Assembly: GCF_002157855.1 (NCBI RefSeq)
Contig: NZ_CP020880.1
Location: forward strand, 3,968,001-4,032,000
Direction of reading: 5' to 3'
Length of the DNA stretch: 64,000 nucleotides
Origin: Sutcliffiella horikoshii
GTDB taxonomy: Bacteria; Bacillota; Bacilli; Bacillales; Bacillaceae_I
A model generated the notes under the pieces. The model was given only the letters and a program-made list of their open reading frames with translations. It was not told where the DNA came from and made no database searches. Within the stretch, counting starts at the first letter, position 1. Every line of letters begins with the position of its first letter. Positions 52,284 to 63,206 of this stretch are shown here, piece after piece. Both the position numbers and the translations under genes were made by a program.

Positions 52284-54148
52284 CCGATGTACCCCCCTGT
52301 GAAGACGAAAATGATGATGAGAATGGCGAGTCCGACAAACGCGACTGCTCCGTAAGTCTGGGTTTGGCCGTTCTGTACTTTGGCTCCTAGTCTGCCGATT
52401 TGTTGGGATACCGCGGCAATGCCCTTCATCGTTCCTTGGACAAGGAACTCATCGATGTATTTCAGGAACAGGCTGATCACGCGGGTTCCATAGACGAATG
52501 TCATATTGTAAATTTCATCGACAAAGTATTTGTTGCGTAAAATTCCATACAAATGCGGTGCGCCTTGACTGAATGTTTCGCGCGCGATGGAGCGGCGGAA
52601 ATAAATCAGGTAGGCAAATCCGATTCCAGCTAAAGAAACTATTATAGCAGCTGCCATAATCCATTTTGGCCCCTCGATATGGGACGGTCCGTAAAGGATA
52701 GTCCCTTCTGCTAGCCAGTCTCCGAGAAAATGGCCGAACCATGGGGTGTTCATGTAACCAGCCACAACTGCCAGAACACCAAGCACGATCATCGGAATGG
52801 TCATGACAGAAGGCGATTCGTGCACGTGGCGCTGGTCTCCGCGCGCTTCCCCTGTGAAAACAAGGAAAAACAGGCGGAACATATAGAATGCCGTGAAGAA
52901 TGCGGCAATCAGTGCCAGTAAGAAAAGAAAAGGATTTCCATTTACCCAGGCGGCAAGGAGGATTTCCTCTTTACTGAAGAAGCCTGAGAATAGCGGAACA
53001 CCAGTGATGGCAAGGGTTCCGATTAAAAATAAGATGCCTGTGGTGCGCATTTTTTTCCAAAGACCGCCCATCTCGTCGATGTTTTGCGTGTGGACGGCAT
53101 GGATGACGCTTCCTGCTGCAAGAAATAACAAGGCTTTAAAGAATGCGTGTGTGGTAAGGTGGAAAACCCCTGCCACATAGCCTGCCGAACCAAGTGCAAG
53201 CATCATGAAGCCGAGCTGGCTGACGGTGGAGTAGGCTAGCACTCTCTTAATATCTTTTTGTACAAGCCCGATGGATGCTGCGAAAATCGCAGTGAATGCA
53301 CCGACGATTGCGACCGTCATTAGCGCCGTTTCACTTGCATTGAACAGCGGAAACAGGCTTGCGACCAAATACACTCCTGCTGCAACCATCGTTGCGGCGT
53401 GGATGAGGGCTGAAACCGGTGTCGGACCTTCCATCGCATCTGGTAACCAGGAATGCAGAGGGAATTGACCTGATTTCCCCATTGCTCCGATGAAAATAAG
53501 AATGGCAATGAGGGTTAGCATTCCCGCTGAGATTGCGCCTGCATTGACTGCTTCAAATATCACATCGTATTCGAAGCTGCCGACTTGCCAGAATAATAGG
53601 ATGATCCCGATGAATAACCCGACATCCCCGATACGCGTCATGATGAACGCTTTTTTGGCAGCGGCTTTTGCTTCATTTTTATAAAAATAGAACCCGATGA
53701 GTAAGAATGATCCCACTCCGACAAGCTCCCAGAAAATATAGAGCTGAAGCAGGTTCGGTGACATGACAAGTGCCAGCATGGCAAAGGTAAACAGGCCCAG
53801 GTAGGCGTAAAATACATGGAAACGGTCGTCTCCGTGCATGTATCCTTTGGAATAAATATGTACGAGTAAGCTGACAAGTGATACTACGACAAGCATCAAG
53901 GCGTTTAATTGGTTGACTTCATATCCCGCCGTCAATACGACGTCTCCGATTTGGAGCCAGTCGAATGTGGCTTTGAAGGTTGGTGCTGAAAACCGCTCCC
54001 ATAGTGCTGTGAGGGAAAAGATGAGTGATAGAGCGATGAGTGCGATTCCGAGGAATGCACTCGATTCTTTCAATCTTTTGCCGACAAGCAATAACAGGAT
54101 AAAGGAGATCAGCGGAAAAAGCGGGATGATCCAGGCATTTTCCATCAT
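52280..54148 (-). CDS. nuoL: NADH-quinone oxidoreductase subunit L
   Basis: A 622-residue subunit, the longest of the antiporter-like trio. The FWELVGVGSFLLIGFYFYKNEA motif carries the conserved Glu, and PLHSWLPDAMEGPTPVSALIHAATMVAAGVYL the channel residues. The C-terminal extension includes the lateral helix expected to clamp the membrane arm. It follows nuoK by 20 bases. Confidence 0.94.
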   Translation of the reverse strand: MMENAWIIPLFPLISFILLLLVGKRLKESSAFLGIALIALSLIFSLTALWERFSAPTFKATFDWLQIGDVVLTAGYEVNQLNALMLVVVSLVSLLVHIYSKGYMHGDDRFHVFYAYLGLFTFAMLALVMSPNLLQLYIFWELVGVGSFLLIGFYFYKNEAKAAAKKAFIMTRIGDVGLFIGIILLFWQVGSFEYDVIFEAVNAGAISAGMLTLIAILIFIGAMGKSGQFPLHSWLPDAMEGPTPVSALIHAATMVAAGVYLVASLFPLFNASETALMTVAIVGAFTAIFAASIGLVQKDIKRVLAYSTVSQLGFMMLALGSAGYVAGVFHLTTHAFFKALLFLAAGSVIHAVHTQNIDEMGGLWKKMRTTGILFLIGTLAITGVPLFSGFFSKEEILLAAWVNGNPFLFLLALIAAFFTAFYMFRLFFLVFTGEARGDQRHVHESPSVMTIPMIVLGVLAVVAGYMNTPWFGHFLGDWLAEGTILYGPSHIEGPKWIMAAAIIVSLAGIGFAYLIYFRRSIARETFSQGAPHLYGILRNKYFVDEIYNMTFVYGTRVISLFLKYIDEFLVQGTMKGIAAVSQQIGRLGAKVQNGQTQTYGAVAFVGLAILIIIFVFTGGYIG

Positions 54149-54168
54149 CGTATCAAGTCCCCTTTTTT

Positions 54169-54483
54169 TTAGTTCTTCAGTGTATTCATTTCGTCGATGT
54201 TAACGGTGCGGCGGTTGCGGTAGAGGGCTATGAGGATAGCCAGGCCTACTGCGGCTTCTGCTGCTGCGACGGTAATGGTGAACAGGGAGAATACTTGCCC
54301 TGTGATGGATGGTGCGATGCCGAATTTGCTGAATGCGACAAGGTTGATGTTGACTGCGTTCAGCATGAGCTCGATACAGATCAGGACTATGACGGTGTTG
54401 CGTTTTGTCAGGGCCCCGTAAAGTCCGATACAGAATAAAATAAGTGCTAGTACCAGGTAGGCTGATAATGGAACTCCGCTCAT
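54169..54483 (-). CDS. nuoK: NADH-quinone oxidoreductase subunit K
   Basis: A 104-residue three-helix protein. Glu residues in the second and third helices ([19 protein letters not shown] and [12 protein letters not shown]) are the proton-path residues of NuoK. It overlaps nuoJ by four bases. Confidence 0.94.
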   Translation of the reverse strand: MSGVPLSAYLVLALILFCIGLYGALTKRNTVIVLICIELMLNAVNINLVAFSKFGIAPSITGQVFSLFTITVAAAEAAVGLAILIALYRNRRTVNIDEMNTLKN

Positions 54484-55019
54484 TCCTTGGTCGCCTCCTC
54501 TTTTACAACGTCCGTGTCTTCGTCATCTCGTCTTGCCAGGATAATCGCTCCGACAAGTGCGACAAGCAGGATCACGGAGGTCAGTTCAAATGGAATGACG
54601 TATTTTGCATAAATGGCTACACCGATCTGTTCGGTGTTGTTCACATGCAAGTCGGCTGATTCTTGGGAACCAAGGTCAAGGCTGTACAGTCCAAAGTACA
54701 TGACTGCTGCAAAGCCGAGAACGCCGGCGCCGACGAGTATTTTTCGCCCAAGTCCGGATGTTTCGGATTCGTCATTGTGACGTGTCAGCATGATTCCGAA
54801 AAGCATGATGATGGTGATAGCTCCGGAATAGATGAGAATCTGGACAGCCGCTACAAATTCAGCGGAGAGCATGACATAAATGCCGGCGATGCTGATGAAG
54901 GTAAACACTAGGGCTACCACCATGTGGACGACCTTTGTCAGGTTCAACATTACCACTCCACCGGCGATCGCAGCGATTGCTAGGAAAAGAAATGCGATGA
55001 ATTCACCGGATATTGTCAT
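54480..55019 (-). CDS. nuoJ: NADH-quinone oxidoreductase subunit J
   Basis: A 179-residue five-helix subunit. The conserved region [26 protein letters not shown] is clear. The C-terminal tail is acidic ([17 protein letters not shown]). It overlaps nuoI by four bases, a tight coupling. Confidence 0.93.
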   Translation of the reverse strand: MTISGEFIAFLFLAIAAIAGGVVMLNLTKVVHMVVALVFTFISIAGIYVMLSAEFVAAVQILIYSGAITIIMLFGIMLTRHNDESETSGLGRKILVGAGVLGFAAVMYFGLYSLDLGSQESADLHVNNTEQIGVAIYAKYVIPFELTSVILLVALVGAIILARRDDEDTDVVKEEATKE

Positions 55020-55435
55020 GCTTTATTCTCCCTTCTGATGTTCGTATCGTTTTCATCGAGCCATTGCAGGTCTTTGAAAAGTCGATCACGGCTGTATTCA
55101 GCAAGCTCAAAGTTGTTGGTCATGATGATGGCCTCTGTCGGGCAGACTTCTGTGCAGAGGTCACAGAGGATACAGATTTCAAAATTGATATCGTATGTGT
55201 CGATGATTTTCCCTTTTTTCGTTGGATCCGGATGTTTTTTCCCGGTAAGCTGGATGCAGTCTGTCGGGCAGATGTTGGAGCACTGGTTGCAGACGATGCA
55301 TTTTTCCGGGTAAAATTTCTGGATGCCTCGGAACCGGTCCGGTAGTGGAAGCGGTTCGTTTGGGTAATCATAGGTTACTTTTTTCTTCGTTAAGTTTTGT
55401 AGGGTATATTTTAAACCTTTTGCAAGACCGAGCAT
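55016..55435 (-). CDS. nuoI: NADH-quinone oxidoreductase subunit I (two 4Fe-4S)
   Basis: A 139-residue ferredoxin-like subunit with two Cys clusters, CIVCNQCSNICPTDCIQLT and CILCDLCTEVCPTEAI, which bind clusters N6a and N6b in the peripheral arm. The first cluster is CxxCxxCxxxC followed by a further Cys three residues on. It lies 52 bases after nuoH. Confidence 0.95.
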   Translation of the reverse strand: MLGLAKGLKYTLQNLTKKKVTYDYPNEPLPLPDRFRGIQKFYPEKCIVCNQCSNICPTDCIQLTGKKHPDPTKKGKIIDTYDINFEICILCDLCTEVCPTEAIIMTNNFELAEYSRDRLFKDLQWLDENDTNIRRENKA

Positions 55436-55487
55436 TTCGCTTCACCCCTATTCTTCCGTTACCCCTTTAGTAATGAAAGTGAGTTTT

Positions 55488-56498
55488 TTATTTGAAAAAT
55501 AATTCCTTCATGATCGCTGAGAAAAAGATGTTTGCCAGTGCAACTGGTAGCAGTACCTTCCAGCCGAATTCCATCAGCTGGTCTGCGCGCAGACGCGGGA
55601 AGGTGACACGGATCCAGATGAGCACGAATACGACGACGCTGAATTTCAGTGCGAACCAGACGGCACCCGGGATAAATCCTAGAAACTCGAATGGTGGCAG
55701 CCATCCACCAAGGAACAGGACGGTGGTCAAGGATGCCATCGCGAACAGGTATACATATTCTGCTAGCATGAAGAATGCCCAGCGGAAGCCGGAGTATTCC
55801 ACATGATACCCTGCGACAAGCTCGGATTCTGCTTCTGGCAAGTCAAATGGTGTACGGTTCAACTCTGCGACAGATGCAATGACGAAAATAAGGAATCCGA
55901 CCGGTTGCAAAATGATGAACCAGAAGGTTTCGCCTTGAGCGGCAACGATTTCGTTTAAGTTGAGGCTTCCTGCCAAGAGGACAACCCCGATAACGGACAT
56001 AACTAGCGGCACTTCATAGGAAATCATCTGGGCCGCAGCACGCATGCCTCCAAGTAACGAGTACTTGTTGTTTGATGCCCAGCCTGCCGCAACAACGCCG
56101 ACCGTTGTGATGCCGGAAATAGCGATGTAGTAAAGCAAGCCGACCCCGATGTCCGCAAATTGAAAGCGGTCGGTGAACGGGATGGTGGCAAGCACCATAA
56201 ACGCCGGTGTGAAGGCGATAACTGGTGCGATGATGTATAACGGGCGATCCGCAAGTTTCGGGATCGTGTCTTCTTTTAAAAGAAGCTTTAATACGTCGGC
56301 TACGGTTTGTAGCAAGCCCCATGAGCCACCGACCTGGTTAGGTCCCATACGCCCTTGCATGAAGCCCATTACTTTACGCTCGGCAAGGATTCCGTATGTT
56401 ACGAAGCCCAGGACGGCAAGCAGCAAGGCCGTTGCCAATCCGAAAAAGATGAAAAAGTTCGTCCAGGATGGTGATGAATGCAACAAGCTTTCCATCAT
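55488..56498 (-). CDS. nuoH: NADH-quinone oxidoreductase subunit H
   Basis: A 336-residue membrane subunit with about eight helices that forms part of the quinone site. The conserved VMGFMQGRMGPNQVGGSWGLLQTVADVLKLLLKED region and the AELNRTPFDLPEAESELVAGYHVEYSG loop are complete. Its ATG overlaps the nuoD stop codon (TAATG). Confidence 0.95.
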   Translation of the reverse strand: MMESLLHSSPSWTNFFIFFGLATALLLAVLGFVTYGILAERKVMGFMQGRMGPNQVGGSWGLLQTVADVLKLLLKEDTIPKLADRPLYIIAPVIAFTPAFMVLATIPFTDRFQFADIGVGLLYYIAISGITTVGVVAAGWASNNKYSLLGGMRAAAQMISYEVPLVMSVIGVVLLAGSLNLNEIVAAQGETFWFIILQPVGFLIFVIASVAELNRTPFDLPEAESELVAGYHVEYSGFRWAFFMLAEYVYLFAMASLTTVLFLGGWLPPFEFLGFIPGAVWFALKFSVVVFVLIWIRVTFPRLRADQLMEFGWKVLLPVALANIFFSAIMKELFFK

Positions 56499-57598
56499 TA
56501 GCCATCCACCTCCCCAAGGACAATGTCAATTGCCCCTAAAATGGCGATCAGGTTTGCCATGTTTTCGCCTTCTAAAAGTTTTGGTAAGATCTGCAGATTG
56601 TAAAAGGACGGACGACGGAATTTAAGTCTGTACGGTTCTTTTTTCCCGTCACTTGCAATGTAGCAGCCGATCTCACCACGTGGGGATTCGATGCGTACAT
56701 ATGCCTCTCCTTTTGGCGCTTTGATGATCTTCGGCACTTTTGCCATGATCGCGCCTTCTTTCGGGAATTGTTCGACGGCTTGTTCGATGATCTTCAGGGA
56801 TTCCTCGATTTCCTCCATGCGGCAGTGGTAACGCGCCCATGCGTCCCCGCCTTCCCGTGTTGGAACGTCAAAATCAAAGCGATCATAGATGGAGTATGGC
56901 TCATCTTTACGAAGATCCCACTTCACTCCGGTACATCTAAGGTTCGCACCACTCAGGGAGTACGCAAAGGCATCCTCCTTCGTGTAACGGCCAACCCCCT
57001 TCACACGGCTCATGAAAATTTCATTGCCTGTTACAAGGTCATGGTAGCCCTTTAGCTGCTCCCTCATATATGGAACAAATTCTTCTACTTTTTCAATCCA
57101 TCCCTCAGGCGCATCCCACTTCACGCCTCCAACACGCATATAGTTGAAGGTAAGACGGGCACCTGACAGCTCATTTAGTAGATTGATAATCATTTCGCGC
57201 TCACGGAAAGCATATAGGAACGGACTGACCGCCCCGATATCAAGTAAATATGTACCATACCAAACTAGGTGACTCGCAACACGACCAAGTTCCATCGCAA
57301 GCACGCGAAGGTATTCTGCCCGATCTGGAATTTCAATGCCCATCATCGTTTCCACCGCGTGACATAGCACATAGTTATTCGTCATGGCGGATAGATAGTC
57401 CATCCGGTCGGTGTATGGAATGATTTGTGTATATTGGAGATTCTCCGCGAGCTTTTCGGTTCCGCGGTGAAGGTATCCAATAACCGGTGTCGCTTCTTTG
57501 ATGATTTCCCCATCAATTTTTATGACAAGTCGGAACACCCCGTGGGTACTCGGATGCTGTGGCCCGACATTCAGTAGCATTTCCTCTGTGCGAATCAT
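56498..57598 (-). CDS. nuoD: NADH-quinone oxidoreductase subunit D
   Basis: A 366-residue 49-kDa-type subunit, related to NiFe hydrogenase large subunits but without their metal-binding cysteines. The N-terminus NVGPQHPSTHGVFRLVIKIDGE holds residues of the quinone-binding pocket. The C-terminal region with SYI-type PRGEIGCYIASDGKKEPYRLKFR is complete. It is three bases from nuoC. Confidence 0.95.
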   Translation of the reverse strand: MIRTEEMLLNVGPQHPSTHGVFRLVIKIDGEIIKEATPVIGYLHRGTEKLAENLQYTQIIPYTDRMDYLSAMTNNYVLCHAVETMMGIEIPDRAEYLRVLAMELGRVASHLVWYGTYLLDIGAVSPFLYAFREREMIINLLNELSGARLTFNYMRVGGVKWDAPEGWIEKVEEFVPYMREQLKGYHDLVTGNEIFMSRVKGVGRYTKEDAFAYSLSGANLRCTGVKWDLRKDEPYSIYDRFDFDVPTREGGDAWARYHCRMEEIEESLKIIEQAVEQFPKEGAIMAKVPKIIKAPKGEAYVRIESPRGEIGCYIASDGKKEPYRLKFRRPSFYNLQILPKLLEGENMANLIAILGAIDIVLGEVDG

Positions 57599-57601
57599 CT
57601 G

Positions 57602-58771
57602 CTACACCTCCACATCGTACGGCTCATAATCTTTGCGCAGCGGATAACCAACCCAATCATCCGGCATCATGATGCGCGTCAAATTCGGGTGTCCTGTAAA
57701 CTGGATTCCAAGCAGATCATATGTCTCACGCTCCGGCCAGTTCGCCCCTTCCCAAATTGGCTGAATGGATGGGATGACAGGATTCTCTCGATCTATTTTT
57801 ACCTTTAGGGCAACAGACTGCTTGTTTTTATATGAATATAGGTGATTATAGATCTCCATATGCGTCTCAAAGTCTGTGCCGTGCATTTCTGATAGAAATT
57901 CAAACGTCAGCTGCTCATTGTATCGCAGAAATGATGCCACTTTAAAATAGTTCTCCGGTTTTGCAACAAGCGTCGGGACATCTTTGGAAAGCGGATTGAT
58001 GTACGCATCTTCCAAGGTGTTTTCCCCGAGGTTGTCGTTGATTACTTTTACGTATTTATCTAGGTATTTTTGGTTTGGTGATGGTGGTGCTGGTTCTTCT
58101 TGGGCTGTTGCGTCGGCGGTTGTGCCGGATGCTGCTTTTGCCTTGGCGGCGGCAGCGGCTTTCGCTTTTGCTGCTGCTTTTGCTTTGGCTTTTGCAGCGG
58201 CGATGGCTTTTGCTTTTTCGTCTTGAAGGTCGCCGGAGTCAGTTGTTGTGTCAGCGGATTCCGTTGATGCAGTTCCTCCGTCACGTTGTTGTTTTGCGAG
58301 TGCGGCGGCTTTTGCCTTGGCTGCAGCAGCTGCTTTGGCTTTTGCGGCTGCGATGGCTTTCGCTTTGGCGTCATCTGTGTCGGTTGCAGGTGCAGGTGTT
58401 TCGCCTGCATCCCGTTTTTGTTTTGCGAGTGCGGCAGCCTTTGCTTTGGCAGCTGCTGCGGCTTTCTTTTTGGCTAGTTCTTTGGCGTCGTCTTTGTCGG
58501 TAGAAGCCGCTGTGTCAGGTGCAGCTTCCTCGGTTGCTTTGGACTTTTGTTTCGCCAGTGCGGCAGCCTTCGCTTTTGCCGCGGCGGCTGCTTTCTTTTT
58601 CGCCAATTCTTTCGCGTCGTCACCAACCGGTGGTTCAGGTGTTGGTTCTTCTATATTTTCAGAAGCCTTTGCTTCCATTTTCTTTTTCGCTTCTAATTTT
58701 GCAAGTGCTGCAGCTTTTGCTTTGGCTGCGGCCTCTTTCTTTTTTTCTTCCAGGCTTTTCTCATCGCTCAC
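57602..58771 (-). CDS. nuoC: NADH-quinone oxidoreductase subunit C with long Ala/Lys-rich N-terminal extension
   Basis: A 389-residue protein, far longer than the usual 30-kDa-type NuoC core. The core is residues about 233-389 and ends with the signature [38 protein letters not shown]. Residues 1-232 are low complexity: five repeats of the type [22 protein letters not shown] (about 7-34, 52-76, 95-120, 134-162, 185-214) separated by acidic Thr/Pro/Asp linkers. The repeats should form amphipathic, lysine-rich helices. Similar extensions are known in other Bacillus NuoC proteins; their function is not established. The antisense frames here are composition artefacts. Confidence 0.9.
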   Translation of the reverse strand: MSDEKSLEEKKKEAAAKAKAAALAKLEAKKKMEAKASENIEEPTPEPPVGDDAKELAKKKAAAAAKAKAAALAKQKSKATEEAAPDTAASTDKDDAKELAKKKAAAAAKAKAAALAKQKRDAGETPAPATDTDDAKAKAIAAAKAKAAAAAKAKAAALAKQQRDGGTASTESADTTTDSGDLQDEKAKAIAAAKAKAKAAAKAKAAAAAKAKAASGTTADATAQEEPAPPSPNQKYLDKYVKVINDNLGENTLEDAYINPLSKDVPTLVAKPENYFKVASFLRYNEQLTFEFLSEMHGTDFETHMEIYNHLYSYKNKQSVALKVKIDRENPVIPSIQPIWEGANWPERETYDLLGIQFTGHPNLTRIMMPDDWVGYPLRKDYEPYDVEV

Positions 58772-58773
58772 TG

Positions 58774-59286
58774 CTAGATCACCTGCTTCCCTGTCTTGGC
58801 TTCATAACGAATTTTCTCGCGGAGCTTGTTGATTCCATAAATAAGAGCCGCTGGATTTGGTGGGCATCCCGGTATGTACACATCTACAGGTACAATTTGG
58901 TCCACACCTTTTACAACGGCATAGGATTTAATATATGGACCGCCTGCAGTCGCACAGGAACCCATTGCAATGACCCATTTCGGCTCAGGCATTTGATCAT
59001 ACAGGCGCTTTAGGACTGGTGCCATTTTTTTCGTCACGGTACCAGACACGATCATACAGTCAGACTGACGCGGTGATGTACGAAAGAAGGACCCAAAACG
59101 GTCGAGGTCATAGTGGGACGAGCCAACTCCCATCATTTCGATGGCACAGCAAGCTAGACCGAATGTCATCGGCCACATGGAATTACTGCGGGCCCACGCT
59201 TTCAGCTCCTCCAATGTTGTCAGGAAGACTGTCTGTTTCAGCTCTTCCATTTCCTCTGGTGAGATACTCTCTAGATTTAGATCCAT
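58774..59286 (-). CDS. nuoB: NADH-quinone oxidoreductase subunit B (4Fe-4S N2)
   Basis: About 170 residues from the ATG at 59286, chosen for AAGAAGGTG eight bases upstream; a further in-frame ATG at 59307 lacks a ribosome site. Cluster N2 ligands are in [23 protein letters not shown]-adjacent Cys, [10 protein letters not shown] and PGCPPNP. The enzyme passes electrons from N2 to the quinone. The start overlaps the nuoA end by ten bases. Confidence 0.93.
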   Translation of the reverse strand: MDLNLESISPEEMEELKQTVFLTTLEELKAWARSNSMWPMTFGLACCAIEMMGVGSSHYDLDRFGSFFRTSPRQSDCMIVSGTVTKKMAPVLKRLYDQMPEPKWVIAMGSCATAGGPYIKSYAVVKGVDQIVPVDVYIPGCPPNPAALIYGINKLREKIRYEAKTGKQVI

Positions 59287-59651
59287 TTCAACACCTTCTT
59301 CTTCCATGCGTATATTAATCCGATCAGTAATAAAACTACGAAAATAAGCATTTCAATCAGTGCAAAAATCCCCAATTTCTCGTATGCCACCGCCCATGGA
59401 TACAGGAAAACCGTCTCCACATCGAAAATGACAAATAACAGGGCAAATATGTAATAACGAACATTAAACTGAACACGTGAATCATGAAAGGGATCAATTC
59501 CACTTTCATAGGTCGTCTGCTTGGCTGCTGATGGCTTATTCGGACGCAAAACACGTCCAATAGCAAGCGCCACGACCGGAAGTAATACCCCTAGAGCCAA
59601 GAATACAACCACTATCAAATAGTTATTTTGATATAAGTTAAGTAGATTCAT
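59277..59651 (-). CDS. nuoA: NADH-quinone oxidoreductase subunit A
   Basis: A 124-residue three-helix subunit. The loop [40 protein letters not shown] is conserved. It is the first gene of the operon and lies 70 bases downstream of a SigA-like promoter. Confidence 0.94.
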   Translation of the reverse strand: MNLLNLYQNNYLIVVVFLALGVLLPVVALAIGRVLRPNKPSAAKQTTYESGIDPFHDSRVQFNVRYYIFALLFVIFDVETVFLYPWAVAYEKLGIFALIEMLIFVVLLLIGLIYAWKKKVLKWI

Positions 59652-59720
59652 GCCCGCCCCCTCCGAAGTCTCTCTTCATTTTCAGACTGCTCACAATATT
59701 TAAAAATGTAACCGATAACA

Positions 59721-59749
59721 ATTATATCAAATACCCATATCGGTGTCGA
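59721..59749 (-). promoter_or_regulatory. SigA-like promoter of the nuo operon
   Basis: Minus-strand TCGACA (59744-59749), 17 bases, then TATAAT (59721-59726), 70 bases upstream of nuoA. The -10 is also preceded by TG in the extended position. Confidence 0.6.
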
Positions 59750-60056
59750 CAGGAGATATCCTTATTATGGCTATTGTTTTTAGGGAGGCGAAGGGATTTG
59801 TTATGGGTGGAGGGTGGATTTTGTTTTTCGAATGAAAATGTGAAGCGGCATGATCAAAGTTGGAGGGAAAATTACCTTGTTTTGAAAAGAGCGGGCTTGG
59901 TTACTGCTGGAACCAATGAAGTATGTGGTTACTTGGAGGGGTTTTAGTTGGAAGTAGGTAATTGTGGGTTAGTTTTTGGGCCCGTGATACACATAACCGT
60001 TTCAAATTGGATTAACAAGCGGGCATTTCGGCCGAAATCAATTTAGTAAAACCACT

Positions 60057-60176
60057 ATATCCATTGTTAAAGTGGTTTTATCCATTGTAAAAAATTTATA
60101 TCCATTGTAAATTCGGTTTATCCATTGTTAACAGACTTATATCCATTGTAAAAACAATATATCCATTATAGGCGTT
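60057..60176. repeat. Tandem 20-21 nt repeats, cluster 3 (TATCCATTGT family)
   Basis: The core TATCCATTGT starts at 60059, 60080, 60100, 60120, 60141 and 60161 (the last TATCCATTAT), with spacing 21, 20, 20, 21 and 20. Between cores the sequence is AT-rich and variable. Confidence 0.85.
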
Positions 60177-60210
60177 TCACTGCTTAAATCCTTTAGCACA
60201 TCACCGCACA

Positions 60211-60227
60211 GCGGGTCAGACCCCTCT
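60211..60227 (+). repeat. GGGTCAGACCC palindrome upstream of nuoA
   Basis: GCGGGTCAGACCCCTCTTTA with core 60213-60223, the same CCTCTTTA subtype as the copies at 36063 and 36106. Confidence 0.75.
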
Positions 60228-60262
60228 TTACCTCTATAATGCAACAACACAAAAAACAACAC

Positions 60263-60312
60263 AAAAAACCCCCTCCCTCCAAAGCACGTCTGCTCCGGAA
60301 AGAGGGGGTTTT
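60263..60312 (-). terminator. Terminator after atpC
   Basis: ACCCCCTC and a GGGAGGGGGT partner form the stem, with a 30-base loop, then TTTTTTG on the minus strand. It ends the ATP synthase operon. Confidence 0.8.
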
Positions 60313-60338
60313 AACATTCTTATATGCACAGGGTATTG

Positions 60339-60761
<423 letters not shown>

Positions 60762-60765
60762 TTAA

Positions 60766-63099
<2,334 letters not shown>

Positions 63100-63206
63100 T
63101 CACCACCTTTTTAACCCTATTCAGAGCGGTTAGACACATGGAAAGGAGGAATCGAAGGTTGGTTCGGGTTCCTCCATCGCATGGTGTAACTCACTATGTC
63201 GATCTA

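Larger units (their letters stand above)
59652..60338. other. Spacer between atpC and nuoA
   Basis: This 687-base gap separates ATP synthase from complex I. It holds the atpC terminator, a GGGTC palindrome at 60213, a tandem-repeat cluster at 60057-60176 and the nuoA promoter. The stretch 59760-60040 has no gene or recognisable signal. Confidence 0.7.

Noticed and set aside
58248-58832. Long plus-strand frames opposite nuoC
   Set aside because: They arise from the Ala/Lys codon bias of the NuoC extension and lie antisense to a well-supported gene.
59760-60040. Possible gene in the atpC-nuoA gap
   Set aside because: Only short interrupted frames occur; no ribosome site or family resemblance was found.
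21480-60176. The three 20-21 nt repeat clusters as CRISPR arrays
   Set aside because: Units are directly tandem with no unique 30-base spacers, the conserved part is only 9-10 bases, and no cas gene is present.
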